Notes: a model not told the origin generated them from the letters alone. Counted from the stretch's first letter, positions 1 to 5,909 are shown. The stretch is DNA of 11,377 bases from an uncultured Eubacterium sp. (GCA_910580075.1 CAJTVR010000123.1:1-11377), one strand, 5' to 3'. Translations and numbers: made by a program.

Positions 1-7
1 CTTTAAG

Positions 8-41
8 CCCACCAAATAAAAAAAACGGCGTCTTTGGTGGG
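8..41. repeat. 9-bp perfect inverted repeat around an A-rich loop
   Basis: CCCACCAAA at 8-16 is exactly complementary to TTTGGTGGG at 33-41. The loop contains a run of eight A. Read on the minus strand, the loop is U-rich. It may be part of a terminator or regulatory structure for a gene left of the window; its role is unknown. Confidence 0.5.
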
Positions 42-80
42 TGTGATTTGGCACGCCTAAATATCAGAACCATAGATTTC

Positions 81-118
81 CCTTCAAACCCGTTTTGAGT
101 TTGGAGGCATTTTTTGTT
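81..118 (+). terminator. Terminator-like hairpin with U-run
   Basis: A nine-pair stem (81-89 with 99-107, one G-U pair) is followed by a run of seven T from 110. It would terminate plus-strand transcription arriving from the left of the window. Confidence 0.6.
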
Positions 119-259
119 TGTAAGTAGTAGCTTTTATTTTCATATGCTTTACCGGGGCTGGGTGGATTATCTGATAATAAAAATCCCCGTCAGCACATGG
201 GGGCTTTATGATTTAAAAATAGGAGCCAAAAATCAACATAATAAAATTAAATTCTCCAC

Positions 260-299
260 AAACCGTAGAGGTGTGACAGCCTCTGCGGTTTTTCTTTTG
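260..299 (+). terminator. Rho-independent terminator upstream of the sigma-like gene
   Basis: A 12-bp stem (260-271 with 280-291, one G-U pair), an 8-nt loop and a following TTCTTTT tract form a classical intrinsic terminator. It lies about 105 bp before the next gene, so it either ends the upstream operon or acts as an attenuator for the gene at 406. Confidence 0.75.
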
Positions 300-360
300 T
301 CGTTTTTTGCAAGAATACGTCATAAGGCTGTTTGGTGTAGCGGTTGCCGTTCACCGCCTG

Positions 361-397
361 CCAATCTGGATTTTCAACAAAAAATTCAGATTGGAGG
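361..397 (+). promoter_or_regulatory. Hairpin overlapping the ribosome site of the sigma-like gene
   Basis: CCAATCTG (361-368) pairs with CAGATTGG (387-394). The stem continues inward through a G-U pair (369/386) and ATTTT/AAAAT (370-374/381-385), giving 14 pairs and a 6-nt loop. The 3' arm covers the first two bases of the GGAGG Shine-Dalgarno (393-397) of the gene starting at 406. A hairpin of this kind could limit translation. That is inference; the pairing itself is directly visible. Confidence 0.6.
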
Positions 398-405
398 AAA
401 GGAAT

Positions 406-882
406 ATGGAGGGTAACCGCCCAAAAAGAAGAAAGGATAAGTATAATCCTTATACTATATGCGAGAAAGACGGACAGTATTACGTTTCATTCAAAGATGG
501 ACAAGGTGTTTTACATAAGCTTGAAATCAGCAAGGCGCTGTATGACACGTTTGATTCTTTTGAATTAAACGATCTGGTATATCTCAACGTGGTGGACAGG
601 CATATTGAGCAGTCCGAGGTATGAGAAGCAACGCTGAATGTGAGGGCAGTCCAAAAGCCGGAGGGCATAGAGGAAGTCGTGCTGAAAAAGATCCAGGCTG
701 AAACATTACATACGGCAATGAAAAAACTGCCGGAAATGCAGCGGCGCAGGATGCAGCTGTATTATTTTGAGGGCATGACTTACGAGCAGATAGCGAGGAA
801 GGAGGGCTGTACCAAAATGCCAGTCAAGCGTTCCATCGAAGCAGGGATTGAACGCCTGAAAAAAGAATTGAAAAAAATTTAA
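406..882 (+). pseudogene. Sigma-70-like (region 4 HTH) element regulator, interrupted by an in-frame UGA
   Basis: One frame runs from ATG 406 to TAA 880-882 and would encode 158 residues, but codon 73 (622-624) is TGA. The first part (MEGNRPKRRKDKYNPYT..., ending DRHIEQSEV) and the second part (RAVQKPEGIEEVVLKK...) fit the two halves of a small sigma-like protein common in clostridial integrative elements. Residues about 93-155 form a region-4 helix-turn-helix containing LPEMQRRRMQLYYFEGMTY and EQIARKEGC. The family, as I recall it, carries a sense codon here, probably Trp, so TGG to TGA is the simplest explanation. The start is chosen for the GGAGGAAAGGA ribosome site just upstream. A restart at GTG 640 has no visible ribosome site. 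It is therefore either a nonsense mutation, a readthrough case or a sequencing error. Its expected role would be transcription control of the element. Confidence 0.7.
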
Positions 883-913
883 AATCAGGTAGCTGCTTTT
901 TGCCTTTAAGTGA

Positions 914-960
914 GGAAACAGGTGAGGGAGATAAAAATCCCTTGCCTGTTTTCCGCTTTT
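914..960 (+). terminator. Hairpin terminator after the sigma-like gene
   Basis: An approximately 16-bp stem (914-929 with 938-954, with G-U pairs and a small irregularity) closes an A-rich loop. It is followed by only a weak T-run (GCTTTT at 955-960). Its position 30 bp after the stop codon suits termination of the sigma-like gene. Confidence 0.55.
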
Positions 961-962
961 AT

Positions 963-1534
963 GCACATGGGTTTTGTGCGTGGAGGGATGCCCGAAGGGT
1001 GTTTCCGTTATGCGGTGGATGGGTTTGCACTTTGAAAATTTCATACCCATTCACCAAGCACATTCCTGTTGTTATCGTGATGAGCGTAAGCCACGTTAGC
1101 AGGTACGCCATGAGCTGGATGGGGATAGGGGCAGCGGAATCGCACAGACAGAAAAAATTGGTTTGCGGCTGTACTATCCCAATTTAGGGAGCGGGAAATA
1201 CCGGGCTATAACTATCAGTTTGCTACTGATAAGGCGATAACAGGCAGCAGGGACAATGATACTCCTGTCCAGTCACAAGTCGAGCGTTAGAAGCGTCGCA
1301 ACAAATGAGGGCGGCTCCGGGCGATCCCCGGAGGGGTGCGAATCCCGTGGAGCTGGCCAGCAGCCAGCCGTTTGGTGACTTCCCTATATCTGCCGCAAAA
1401 GAGGCAGATATGAAAGCCGGGGTGTCGGGGACAAATAGGCGTTACTTATTGACTTCCGCGAGCAACGAGCCAAGCGGACGTGCTTGCACGGACATTTGGC
1501 GACTGCCGCGAGAGCCGGCAGCTATGCTGCTGGC
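963..1534 (+). ncRNA. Candidate structured non-coding RNA region between sigma-like gene and mazF
   Basis: This stretch has no convincing coding frame but a dense series of local stems. They are: 1014-1024 with 1045-1055 (11 bp, one G-U); 1080-1088 with 1104-1111 (one bulge); 1122-1128 with 1174-1180, enclosing 1132-1135 with 1168-1171; 1213-1219 with 1225-1231; 1251-1255 with 1266-1270; 1315-1321 with 1327-1333; 1386-1394 with 1403-1411; 1479-1482 with 1487-1490; and 1514-1522 with 1526-1534 (9 bp, 3-nt loop). Positions 1334-1346 resemble a tRNA T-arm (GGG, 7-nt loop, CCC). I do not recognise a named RNA family, and group II intron hallmarks are not seen. It could be one RNA, several small ones, or a degenerate gene remnant. 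The last hairpin ends just before the mazF ribosome site, so part of the region may be a mazF leader. Confidence 0.4.
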
Positions 1535-1552
1535 ATGTGGAGGATAAGAGAT

Positions 1553-1933
1553 ATGTCAGTAAAAATATACCGGGGAGAGATGTATTATGCGAATTTAAAC
1601 CCCGTGGTAGGTTCAGAGCAGGGCGGCTACCGCCCTGTCCTCATTATCCAGAACAATACCGGGAATCTCCACAGCCCTACTGTGATTGTGGCGGCAATGT
1701 CAGGGAAGATCAGCGAAAAGCCTGATTTGCCCACACATCATAAGGTAAAGCCATTTGCAGGGCTGAAAGAAGAATCCCTTGTGCTTCTGGAGCAGATACG
1801 GACGATAGACAAAAAGCGTTTGCAGGATTATATCGGGCGGCTGAACCGGGTGGATATGGAGCAGGTAGACCGCTGCCTTGCATTGAGCCTTGAGCTGTAT
1901 GCCGCCAGCGGCGGAACCGGAAAGCGGCCTTAA
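1553..1933 (+). CDS. MazF/PemK-family mRNA interferase toxin
   Basis: The product is 126 residues, close to the usual 110-120 of MazF. The N-terminal signature RGEMYYANLNPVVGSEQGG (7-25), RPVLIIQN (27-34), PTVIVAAMSG (42-51) and ESLVLLEQIRTIDKKRL are diagnostic. MazF enzymes are cytoplasmic ribonucleases that cut single-stranded RNA at short sequences and are normally neutralised by an antitoxin encoded directly upstream. By comparison with Bacillus subtilis MazF, Arg27 matches the catalytic arginine, and the catalytic threonine position holds Ser50, a conservative change. The start ATG 1553 follows GGAGG at 1539-1543; in-frame extension upstream lacks a ribosome site and enters a hairpin. 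No antitoxin gene is recognisable upstream, where the DNA looks non-coding. The next gene begins 64 bp downstream. Element-borne MazF may help maintain the element or act in defence; that is inference. Confidence 0.9.
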   Translation: MSVKIYRGEMYYANLNPVVGSEQGGYRPVLIIQNNTGNLHSPTVIVAAMSGKISEKPDLPTHHKVKPFAGLKEESLVLLEQIRTIDKKRLQDYIGRLNRVDMEQVDRCLALSLELYAASGGTGKRP

Positions 1934-1997
1934 AAGGCAGAGGGGCGGGCAGGATATGCCTGCCCCATGCTACATAGGGAGGGAAAGGAGGCATATT

Positions 1998-2183
1998 ATG
2001 CGGCCAGCAGAACAGCAGGTGATAGAGAAAGAAGTAAACGGGTGCCAGATAACGCTGTCTTTTTCGGCAAGTCCGGTAAACGGGGTGATTGAAAAAATAC
2101 AGTCTATTTTATCCAACGCATATGATGAGAGGGTGCAGAATGACCTGACGGGCATTGTCGGCGCAGGGGTTCCTTGCAGGTGA
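1998..2183 (+). CDS. Small TnpW-like element protein
   Basis: A 61-residue product beginning MRPAEQQVIEKEVNGCQITL. The start has a strong ribosome site (AAGGAGG at 1985-1991, 6-nt spacer). The IEKEVNG segment followed by a beta-like stretch and a short amphipathic helix (VIEKIQSILSNAY) resembles the small TnpW-type proteins encoded next to the serine recombinase in Tn4451-like elements; their function is not established. It lies between mazF and the recombinase on the same strand. The last ~13 residues (GIVGAGVPCR) look unlike the rest and lie within an inverted repeat, so the C-terminus may have been altered by a frameshift. It could alternatively be the antitoxin for the MazF upstream, but I see no antitoxin motif. 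Confidence 0.6.
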   Translation: MRPAEQQVIEKEVNGCQITLSFSASPVNGVIEKIQSILSNAYDERVQNDLTGIVGAGVPCR

Positions 2184-2190
2184 CAATGCC
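2151..2190. repeat. 9-bp perfect inverted repeat over a stop/start junction
   Basis: GGCATTGTC at 2151-2159 is exactly complementary to GACAATGCC at 2182-2190. The hairpin encloses the last codons and stop of the TnpW-like ORF, and its 3' arm contains the ATG of the possible 38-residue ORF. There is no T-run, so it is not an intrinsic terminator. Confidence 0.5.
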
Positions 2191-2302
2191 AGCGGATGAC
2201 ACTATAAATTTTGAAATCGCACATTTGCGGCAGAAAGAGTTCCTTCCTATAATAATGGCATACATGGATAGCCATGAAACGAACCTTGAAAAATTCATAT
2301 AG
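2186..2302 (+). CDS. Possible 38-residue small ORF upstream of the recombinase
   Basis: ATG 2186 to TAG 2300-2302 gives MPADDTINFEIAHLRQKEFL and 18 further residues. It begins three bases after the stop of the preceding ORF, which would permit translational coupling, but no clear independent ribosome site is present. The sequence is mixed hydrophobic and charged, plausible as a short helix, and I do not recognise it. It might instead be a shifted-frame continuation of the preceding protein. Confidence 0.3.
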   Translation: MPADDTINFEIAHLRQKEFLPIIMAYMDSHETNLEKFI

Positions 2303-2306
2303 TGCA

Positions 2307-2331
2307 TCCCGTAGAAATCAATTACGGGAGG
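2307..2331 (+). promoter_or_regulatory. Hairpin overlapping the ribosome site of the recombinase
   Basis: TCCCGTA (2307-2313) pairs perfectly with TACGGGA (2323-2329) around a 9-nt loop. The Shine-Dalgarno GGGAGG (2326-2331) of the recombinase is mostly inside the 3' arm. This could keep recombinase translation low until the hairpin is melted, for example by a protein or by upstream translation. The pairing is seen; the regulatory role is inferred. Confidence 0.55.
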
Positions 2332-2340
2332 ATATAGCCA

Positions 2341-3954
2341 ATGAAAAGAGTTTACACTTTATACCGGGTTTCCACAAAAAAGCAGGTAAACGTCAGCGAG
2401 AACCACGACAACGACATCCCCATGCAGAGGGGAGCCTGCAAGGAGTTTGTGAAATATCAGCAGGGTTGGGAAATCGTGAAGGAATACGAGGAAAAAGGCG
2501 TTTCCGGGTTTAAAGTTTCCGCAAAGAACCGTGACGCAATCCTTGACTTGCAGGAGGCGGCATTGAATAAGGAATTTGACGTGCTGCTTGTGTTCATGTT
2601 TGACCGTATCGGACGCATTGACGATGAAACGCCGTTCATTGTGGAATGGTTTGTCAAGACGGCAGGCGTAGAGGTTTGGAGCGTCAAAGAGGGCGAGCAG
2701 AGGTTTGAAACGCACGTTGACAAGCTGACAAATTATATCCGGTTCTGGCAGGCGTCCGGCGAGAGCGAAAAGACTTCCATCCGAATCAAGACCAGAATCC
2801 AGCAGTTGAAATTAGACGGACTATATACGGGCGGTGCGCTGCCTTATGGATACCGGATTGTGCCGAGCGGGACGAAGAACCGGAAAGGGCAGGAGCTGAA
2901 GAAATATGAAATCGACCTTGAGCAGTATGTGGTGTACCGGAAGATTGTGGAAAAGACAATCAACAACGGCACAGGCAGTTACGTCATGGCGCATTTCCTG
3001 AACGATCAGGGATATAAGACGGCCAACGGGAAGAAATTCACCAGCAAGTCGATTCTGCGGATACTGTCAGCGTCGCTTCCGAGGGGCTGCACCAGCGAGG
3101 GCGAAACGTCGGAAGCATTGCAGAGGTTAAGGATTATCAGTGACGAAGAAGCGGCAAGGATTGACGAGATTCTGAAACAGCGGGCGCAGGTGGATGAAGA
3201 AAAACGCCAGCTTGCCATACGGACAAAGGGCGAGGCAATGTTATCCGGCAATATTTTCTGCCAGCATTGCGGCGGGAGGATAACGACCACCCACCATAAA
3301 GACCACTATTTCCGCAAGGACGGGAGCGAATACCTGAAAGACGTGTTGAAGTACCGCTGTTACCACAAGGCGAACAAACTTTGCGAGTGCGAGGGGCAGA
3401 CAAACTACATTGCCGCAAAGGTGGATGAAGCAGTCAGCCGGATCATGCGTCAGGTATTCGAGGGCATGGACGGTGCGCCTGAGGAAGAAAAGTACAAGGA
3501 AATCCTGAAAAAACAGCAGGCGGCGCATAACGCCAGCAGACGGAAAACAGCCTTTGAACTGGACAAGGATAAAAAGCAGTTGGAAGTCTTGCAGCGTGAG
3601 ATTGGGAAAACCCTGTTAGGGGAAAGCCTTTATTCGCCGGAAGATTTGAAAGAAGCAATCTCCGTGGTAAAGATAAGGATTGCAGACAGCGAGGAACGTC
3701 TGGAAAAACTGGACAGCGACATGAACCAGAAAAAAGAAATGGTAGAAGCCATATTGCCAGCCTACCGCCGCTTTAAGAGCTGGGCGGAGGAATTTGATAC
3801 GGCGGACTTAGACCAGAAGAAAATGATTGCCTGCCAGTTGTTCGACAAGATTGAGCTGGGGAAGGATTATAACATTATCATGCACATGAATGTTACCTAC
3901 CAGCAGTTTTGCTCCGAGTGGAAATCGAAAAACAGCAATCAGGTTACAGCCTGA
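2341..3954 (+). CDS. Large serine recombinase (site-specific integrase/excisionase of the element)
   Basis: The product is 537 residues, typical of large serine recombinases. The N-terminal resolvase-type catalytic domain covers about 1-150, with the nucleophile Ser11 in YRVSTKKQ and the active-site arginines in FDRIGRID (Arg89, Arg92). A recombinase domain follows, starting around GGALPYGY (164-171). A zinc ribbon has Cys307 and Cys310 (CQHC), Cys340 and Cys348/350. A charged coiled-coil stretch runs at about 380-470. Such enzymes cut attachment sites at a central dinucleotide through a serine-DNA link and exchange strands without replication; they integrate and excise the element. The start ATG 2341 follows GGGAGG with a 9-nt spacer. 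The gene ends with three consecutive in-frame TGA codons (3952-3960). It is the last element gene, close to the presumed right end, as is usual for this class. Confidence 0.95.
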   Translation: MKRVYTLYRVSTKKQVNVSENHDNDIPMQRGACKEFVKYQQGWEIVKEYEEKGVSGFKVSAKNRDAILDLQEAALNKEFDVLLVFMFDRIGRIDDETPFIVEWFVKTAGVEVWSVKEGEQRFETHVDKLTNYIRFWQASGESEKTSIRIKTRIQQLKLDGLYTGGALPYGYRIVPSGTKNRKGQELKKYEIDLEQYVVYRKIVEKTINNGTGSYVMAHFLNDQGYKTANGKKFTSKSILRILSASLPRGCTSEGETSEALQRLRIISDEEAARIDEILKQRAQVDEEKRQLAIRTKGEAMLSGNIFCQHCGGRITTTHHKDHYFRKDGSEYLKDVLKYRCYHKANKLCECEGQTNYIAAKVDEAVSRIMRQVFEGMDGAPEEEKYKEILKKQQAAHNASRRKTAFELDKDKKQLEVLQREIGKTLLGESLYSPEDLKEAISVVKIRIADSEERLEKLDSDMNQKKEMVEAILPAYRRFKSWAEEFDTADLDQKKMIACQLFDKIELGKDYNIIMHMNVTYQQFCSEWKSKNSNQVTA

Positions 3955-3968
3955 TGATGATATAAATG

Positions 3969-4046
3969 TGTGCTTTTCATTGAGCCGAGCATTATGCGTA
4001 TATCCTGTCGTTTATATAGAAAGTAAGAGCTGGAATGAAAAGCACA
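3969..4046. repeat. 13-bp perfect inverted repeat downstream of the recombinase, possible element end/attachment structure
   Basis: TGTGCTTTTCATT (3969-3981) is the exact reverse complement of 4034-4046, with 52 bp between. It lies just after the recombinase, where the right attachment site is expected. Serine recombinase sites often contain flanking inverted half-sites, so it may mark attR. The loop is too long and there is no T-run for an ordinary terminator. The core dinucleotide cannot be named without the empty site or the left end. Confidence 0.4.
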
Positions 4047-4080
4047 GTACACAAAATTTTCCAAAATTAAAAAAAAGTGC

Positions 4081-4109
4081 TTGCAAAAGAAATGAAAACA
4101 TGATAATAT
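4081..4109 (+). promoter_or_regulatory. Sigma-A-type promoter of the tRNA-Asn-like unit
   Basis: TTGCAA (4081-4086) and TAATAT (4104-4109) are separated by exactly 17 bp, with an A-rich tract upstream. This predicts a start near 4116, right at a small hairpin (4116-4120 with 4125-4129, GAGA tetraloop). Confidence 0.7.
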
Positions 4110-4146
4110 ATCTAAGTCGTGAGAGCGACACAAGAGAGAATATTTC

Positions 4147-4235
4147 TCCCACTCTTATCGGTGTGCGAGCGCACCCGTTGGTAGAGCACACGGCTGTTAA
4201 CCGTGGGGTTGTTGGTTCGAGCCCAACTCGGGGAG
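4147..4235 (+). tRNA. tRNA-Asn(GTT)-like gene with canonical 3' part and aberrant 5' part
   Basis: From 4177 to 4235 the sequence is a regular tRNA-Asn: D-loop GTTGGTA, D-stem 3' strand GAGC, anticodon stem CACGG/CCGTG (4189-4193/4201-4205), anticodon GTT (4196-4198), T-arm GTTGG-TTCGAGC-CCAAC (4211-4227) and acceptor 3' strand TCGGGGA plus G. No CCA is encoded. The normal 5' part (acceptor strand, TA, GCTC) is not in place before 4177. Instead there is TCCC at 4147-4150, which can pair with GGGA at 4231-4234 to give a 4-bp acceptor (C4146-G4235 adds a fifth pair), then about 26 nt with its own hairpin (4160-4166 with 4169-4175). It is therefore probably a tRNA disrupted at its 5' side by element integration, or a tRNA-like RNA with a remodelled D-arm. 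A promoter and a terminator flank it, so it is likely transcribed. I doubt that it is a functional tRNA. Confidence 0.55.
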
Positions 4236-4242
4236 TTAAAAA

Positions 4243-4275
4243 AGCCCGTAAACAGTAGTGTTTACGGACTTTTTT
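4243..4275 (+). terminator. Rho-independent terminator of the tRNA-Asn-like unit
   Basis: CCGTAAAC (4246-4253) pairs with GTTTACGG (4260-4267) around a 6-nt loop. Six T follow at 4270-4275. It lies directly after the tRNA-like 3' end. Confidence 0.85.
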
Positions 4276-4290
4276 GTTTATTAATTAAGA

Positions 4291-4318
4291 TTGTATAATT
4301 GAAAAAGCGTGTTATAAT
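4291..4318 (+). promoter_or_regulatory. Probable promoter of the AIPR gene remnant
   Basis: A perfect TATAAT (4313-4318) is preceded at 16 bp by TTGTAT (4291-4296), a weak -35 match. The start would be about 20 bp before the ATG at 4344. Confidence 0.5.
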
Positions 4319-4343
4319 AGATATATAAAGGCAGGTATATATC

Positions 4344-5435
4344 ATGGACATAGCAAAACAGATTATTGATCAGAGAATAAACAGGATTCACAATTAAATG
4401 TGGTATTGTTTCAATCAAAGTACTCAAGAAAATTAGATACTGATAGTAATTTTCCTGCTAATGCGATTGAAAAAGCTGTAAATACTATAAAATGTGTGTT
4501 TGATCCATCTACACGAATCAGATTAAATGTTCAGAGCCAGAAAAAAGTGGAAGAAATTCAATCTTTTATATTAGATGGTGCTATTCCCTATGTTACTTTT
4601 GTAATGCTTAATAATAGCTTGTCATGGAATCAGGACGGTCAGAATCATATTAACAATGCCTTTGCTGGTCAGGGACAGGTAACAATGATTTGTAAGAAAT
4701 TTAGTTTTAATGCGTTGCAGGATCAGAATTGGATGGTTAAAACTGAGGATTTACAAATTATAAATGGCGGGCAGACATGTAAAACGATACATCAAACGGT
4801 AAAAGAAAATCTTGATCTGGATTTTTCGCAGACATATTTATTAGTACGTCTTTATGAGGTAGAAGATACTGAAAATCCAGGTATTATTCAGGATATTATT
4901 TATGCGACGAACAGCCAGAATCCGGTAGATTTTAGAGATTTAAAATCAAATGATGTGTGCCAGCGGATTTTGGAAACAGGCGCACATGATTTAGGATATG
5001 TTTATAAGAGGAAGCGGGATAGCACATTAAATATAAATGTAATCCCATCAACTGTAGCAGCTGAAGCTGTTTTCGCAGTATGGAGAGAAAGCCCGCTATA
5101 AAGAAGGAATCAAAGAACATCGATTATATAGCCAGTATTTAATGGCATATATGACTGGCAAACAATTATTAAAGATATTTGATATAACCATACCACAAAT
5201 TACGCATGTCAATTTTAACGAATTAAAAAATTTCTTTGAGCAGAACAAAGCGCTGATGTATAGTAATGCAGAACGGGCTATGGCGGACATCTTAAAGGAT
5301 TACTTTAATAATGATAATCTGTCGGAAATAGACGGGCGGACTATGGCGGCAGCATTCAGGCGGTTTGATATCATGGAGCGTTATCTAAAAAATGAAACAT
5401 GGTGGGAGCAAAATATGTATCTGGATAATATGTAA
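4344..5435 (+). pseudogene. AIPR-family (abortive infection phage resistance) protein, degraded by internal deletions and frameshifts
   Basis: The remnant starts MDIAKQIIDQRINRI (ATG 4344), then hits a stop in that frame. A second frame picks up at about 4382 (QDSQLNVVLFQSKY...) and runs to a stop at 5099-5101. It carries the AIPR hallmarks QIINGGQTCKTIHQ and ATNSQNPVDFRDLKSND. A third frame, open from about 5085, gives RYKEGIKEHRLYSQYL... and ITHVNFNELKNFFEQNK and ends at 5435. Compared with my recollection of full AIPR proteins (about 550-600 residues), segments are missing in three places: after QRINRI (several dozen residues, frame-changing), at FAGQGQV/TMICKKF near 4680 (in frame, perhaps about 90 residues) and at AVWRE near 5087 (frame-changing). 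AIPR proteins are linked to abortive phage defence. This copy is almost certainly non-functional. The promoter remains. The missing lengths are estimates from memory, not from an alignment. Confidence 0.8.
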
Positions 5436-5495
5436 CTAGCAGATATGGTGTGTGAACACTGTTTTAAATAAAACGTATTCAGAAAGGAGAGGAAT

Positions 5496-5852
5496 ATGAA
5501 AAAAAATTATATTTTATGGCTATCAGTTTCAGCCTTTATTATGCTTGTTCTGCCCTGGATGGCAGTGACCTTTGCAAATGGAGATTCTGGAATGGCAGTA
5601 TGTTTTCTTTTGTTTTACGGGGTCAATCCAATCTATTCTGTAATAATCGGAGGATTTGCAGGAAAAAATATGAAACATCTATGGTCTCTGCCAGTTATAT
5701 CAGCGGTTCTGTTCCTGGCTGGTACGTGGATGTTATTTGATATGGGTGAGCCTGATTTTATGTTTTATGCGGCAGTTTATTTTGTTTTTGGAGTATTTAC
5801 GATGCTGTTTACATCGTTTATTAAAAACAGGACAGCTTACAGACAAGTATAA
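5496..5852 (+). CDS. Small four-helix integral membrane protein, function unknown
   Basis: The product is 118 residues with an excellent ribosome site (AAAGGAGAGG at 5483-5492). Four hydrophobic segments are visible at about 4-26, 31-56, 61-80 and 85-109. The N-terminus MKKNYILW and the C-terminus IKNRTAYRQV are basic, which suggests both ends face the cytoplasm. The middle segment has a Pro/Tyr-containing helix (VNPIYSVIIGGFAGKN). I do not recognise a named family and would not assign a function. It stands alone between the AIPR remnant and the tyrS leader, with no obvious partner. Codon use matches the tyrS/metG side rather than the mobile element, so it is probably resident chromosome. Confidence 0.8.
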   Translation: MKKNYILWLSVSAFIMLVLPWMAVTFANGDSGMAVCFLLFYGVNPIYSVIIGGFAGKNMKHLWSLPVISAVLFLAGTWMLFDMGEPDFMFYAAVYFVFGVFTMLFTSFIKNRTAYRQV

Positions 5853-5880
5853 GCAGTTCTGCAGGCTTGAAATAAAAAAC

Positions 5881-5909
5881 TTGACATTTTAGTAAATACT
5901 CCCTATAAT
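5881..5909 (+). promoter_or_regulatory. Consensus promoter of the tyrS T-box leader
   Basis: TTGACA (5881-5886) and TATAAT (5904-5909) are both perfect and spaced by 17 bp. Transcription should start near 5916, about 330 bp before tyrS, leaving room for a full T-box leader. Confidence 0.9.

Larger units (their letters stand above)
1..405 (+). other. Non-coding stretch with several hairpins, upstream of the sigma-like gene
   Basis: No convincing gene is present. The stretch contains a 9-bp inverted repeat (8-16 with 33-41), a terminator-like hairpin (81-107), a strong terminator (260-291) and a hairpin over the next ribosome site (361-394). An open frame from about 114 to 416 runs straight through two of these hairpins, has no ribosome site and has unremarkable composition, so I do not call it a gene. 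Confidence 0.6.
1..4046 (+). mobile_element. Right part of an integrative (probably conjugative/mobilizable) element, serine-recombinase type
   Basis: The block has a sigma-like regulator, a MazF toxin, a TnpW-like small ORF and a large serine recombinase, all on the plus strand, ending at the recombinase. This order resembles the integration module of Tn4451/Tn1549-like elements in Clostridia. The block is visibly more G+C-rich than the tyrS/metG side, which suggests recent transfer. The left end, with any conjugation or cargo genes, is outside the window. The right boundary is not certain: I place it near the inverted repeat after the recombinase, but it could lie as far as the tRNA-like sequence near 4176. 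No direct repeat marking the attachment site can be identified without the other end. Confidence 0.75.

Noticed and set aside
114..416. Open frame of 100 codons at the left end
   Set aside because: It runs through two hairpins including a strong terminator, has no ribosome site, and overlaps the real start at 406.
640..882. Independent small HTH gene starting at GTG 640
   Set aside because: It is in frame with the upstream half, lacks a ribosome site, and matches the C-terminal part of the same sigma-like protein.
1014..1534. Group II intron, RNase P or tmRNA
   Set aside because: No group II domain V sequence, no RNase P core and no tmRNA ends or tag frame could be recognised.
900..1547. 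Several open frames of 80-95 codons between the sigma-like gene and mazF
   Set aside because: They start without ribosome sites, have atypical composition and lie across multiple stem-loops. The region reads as non-coding.
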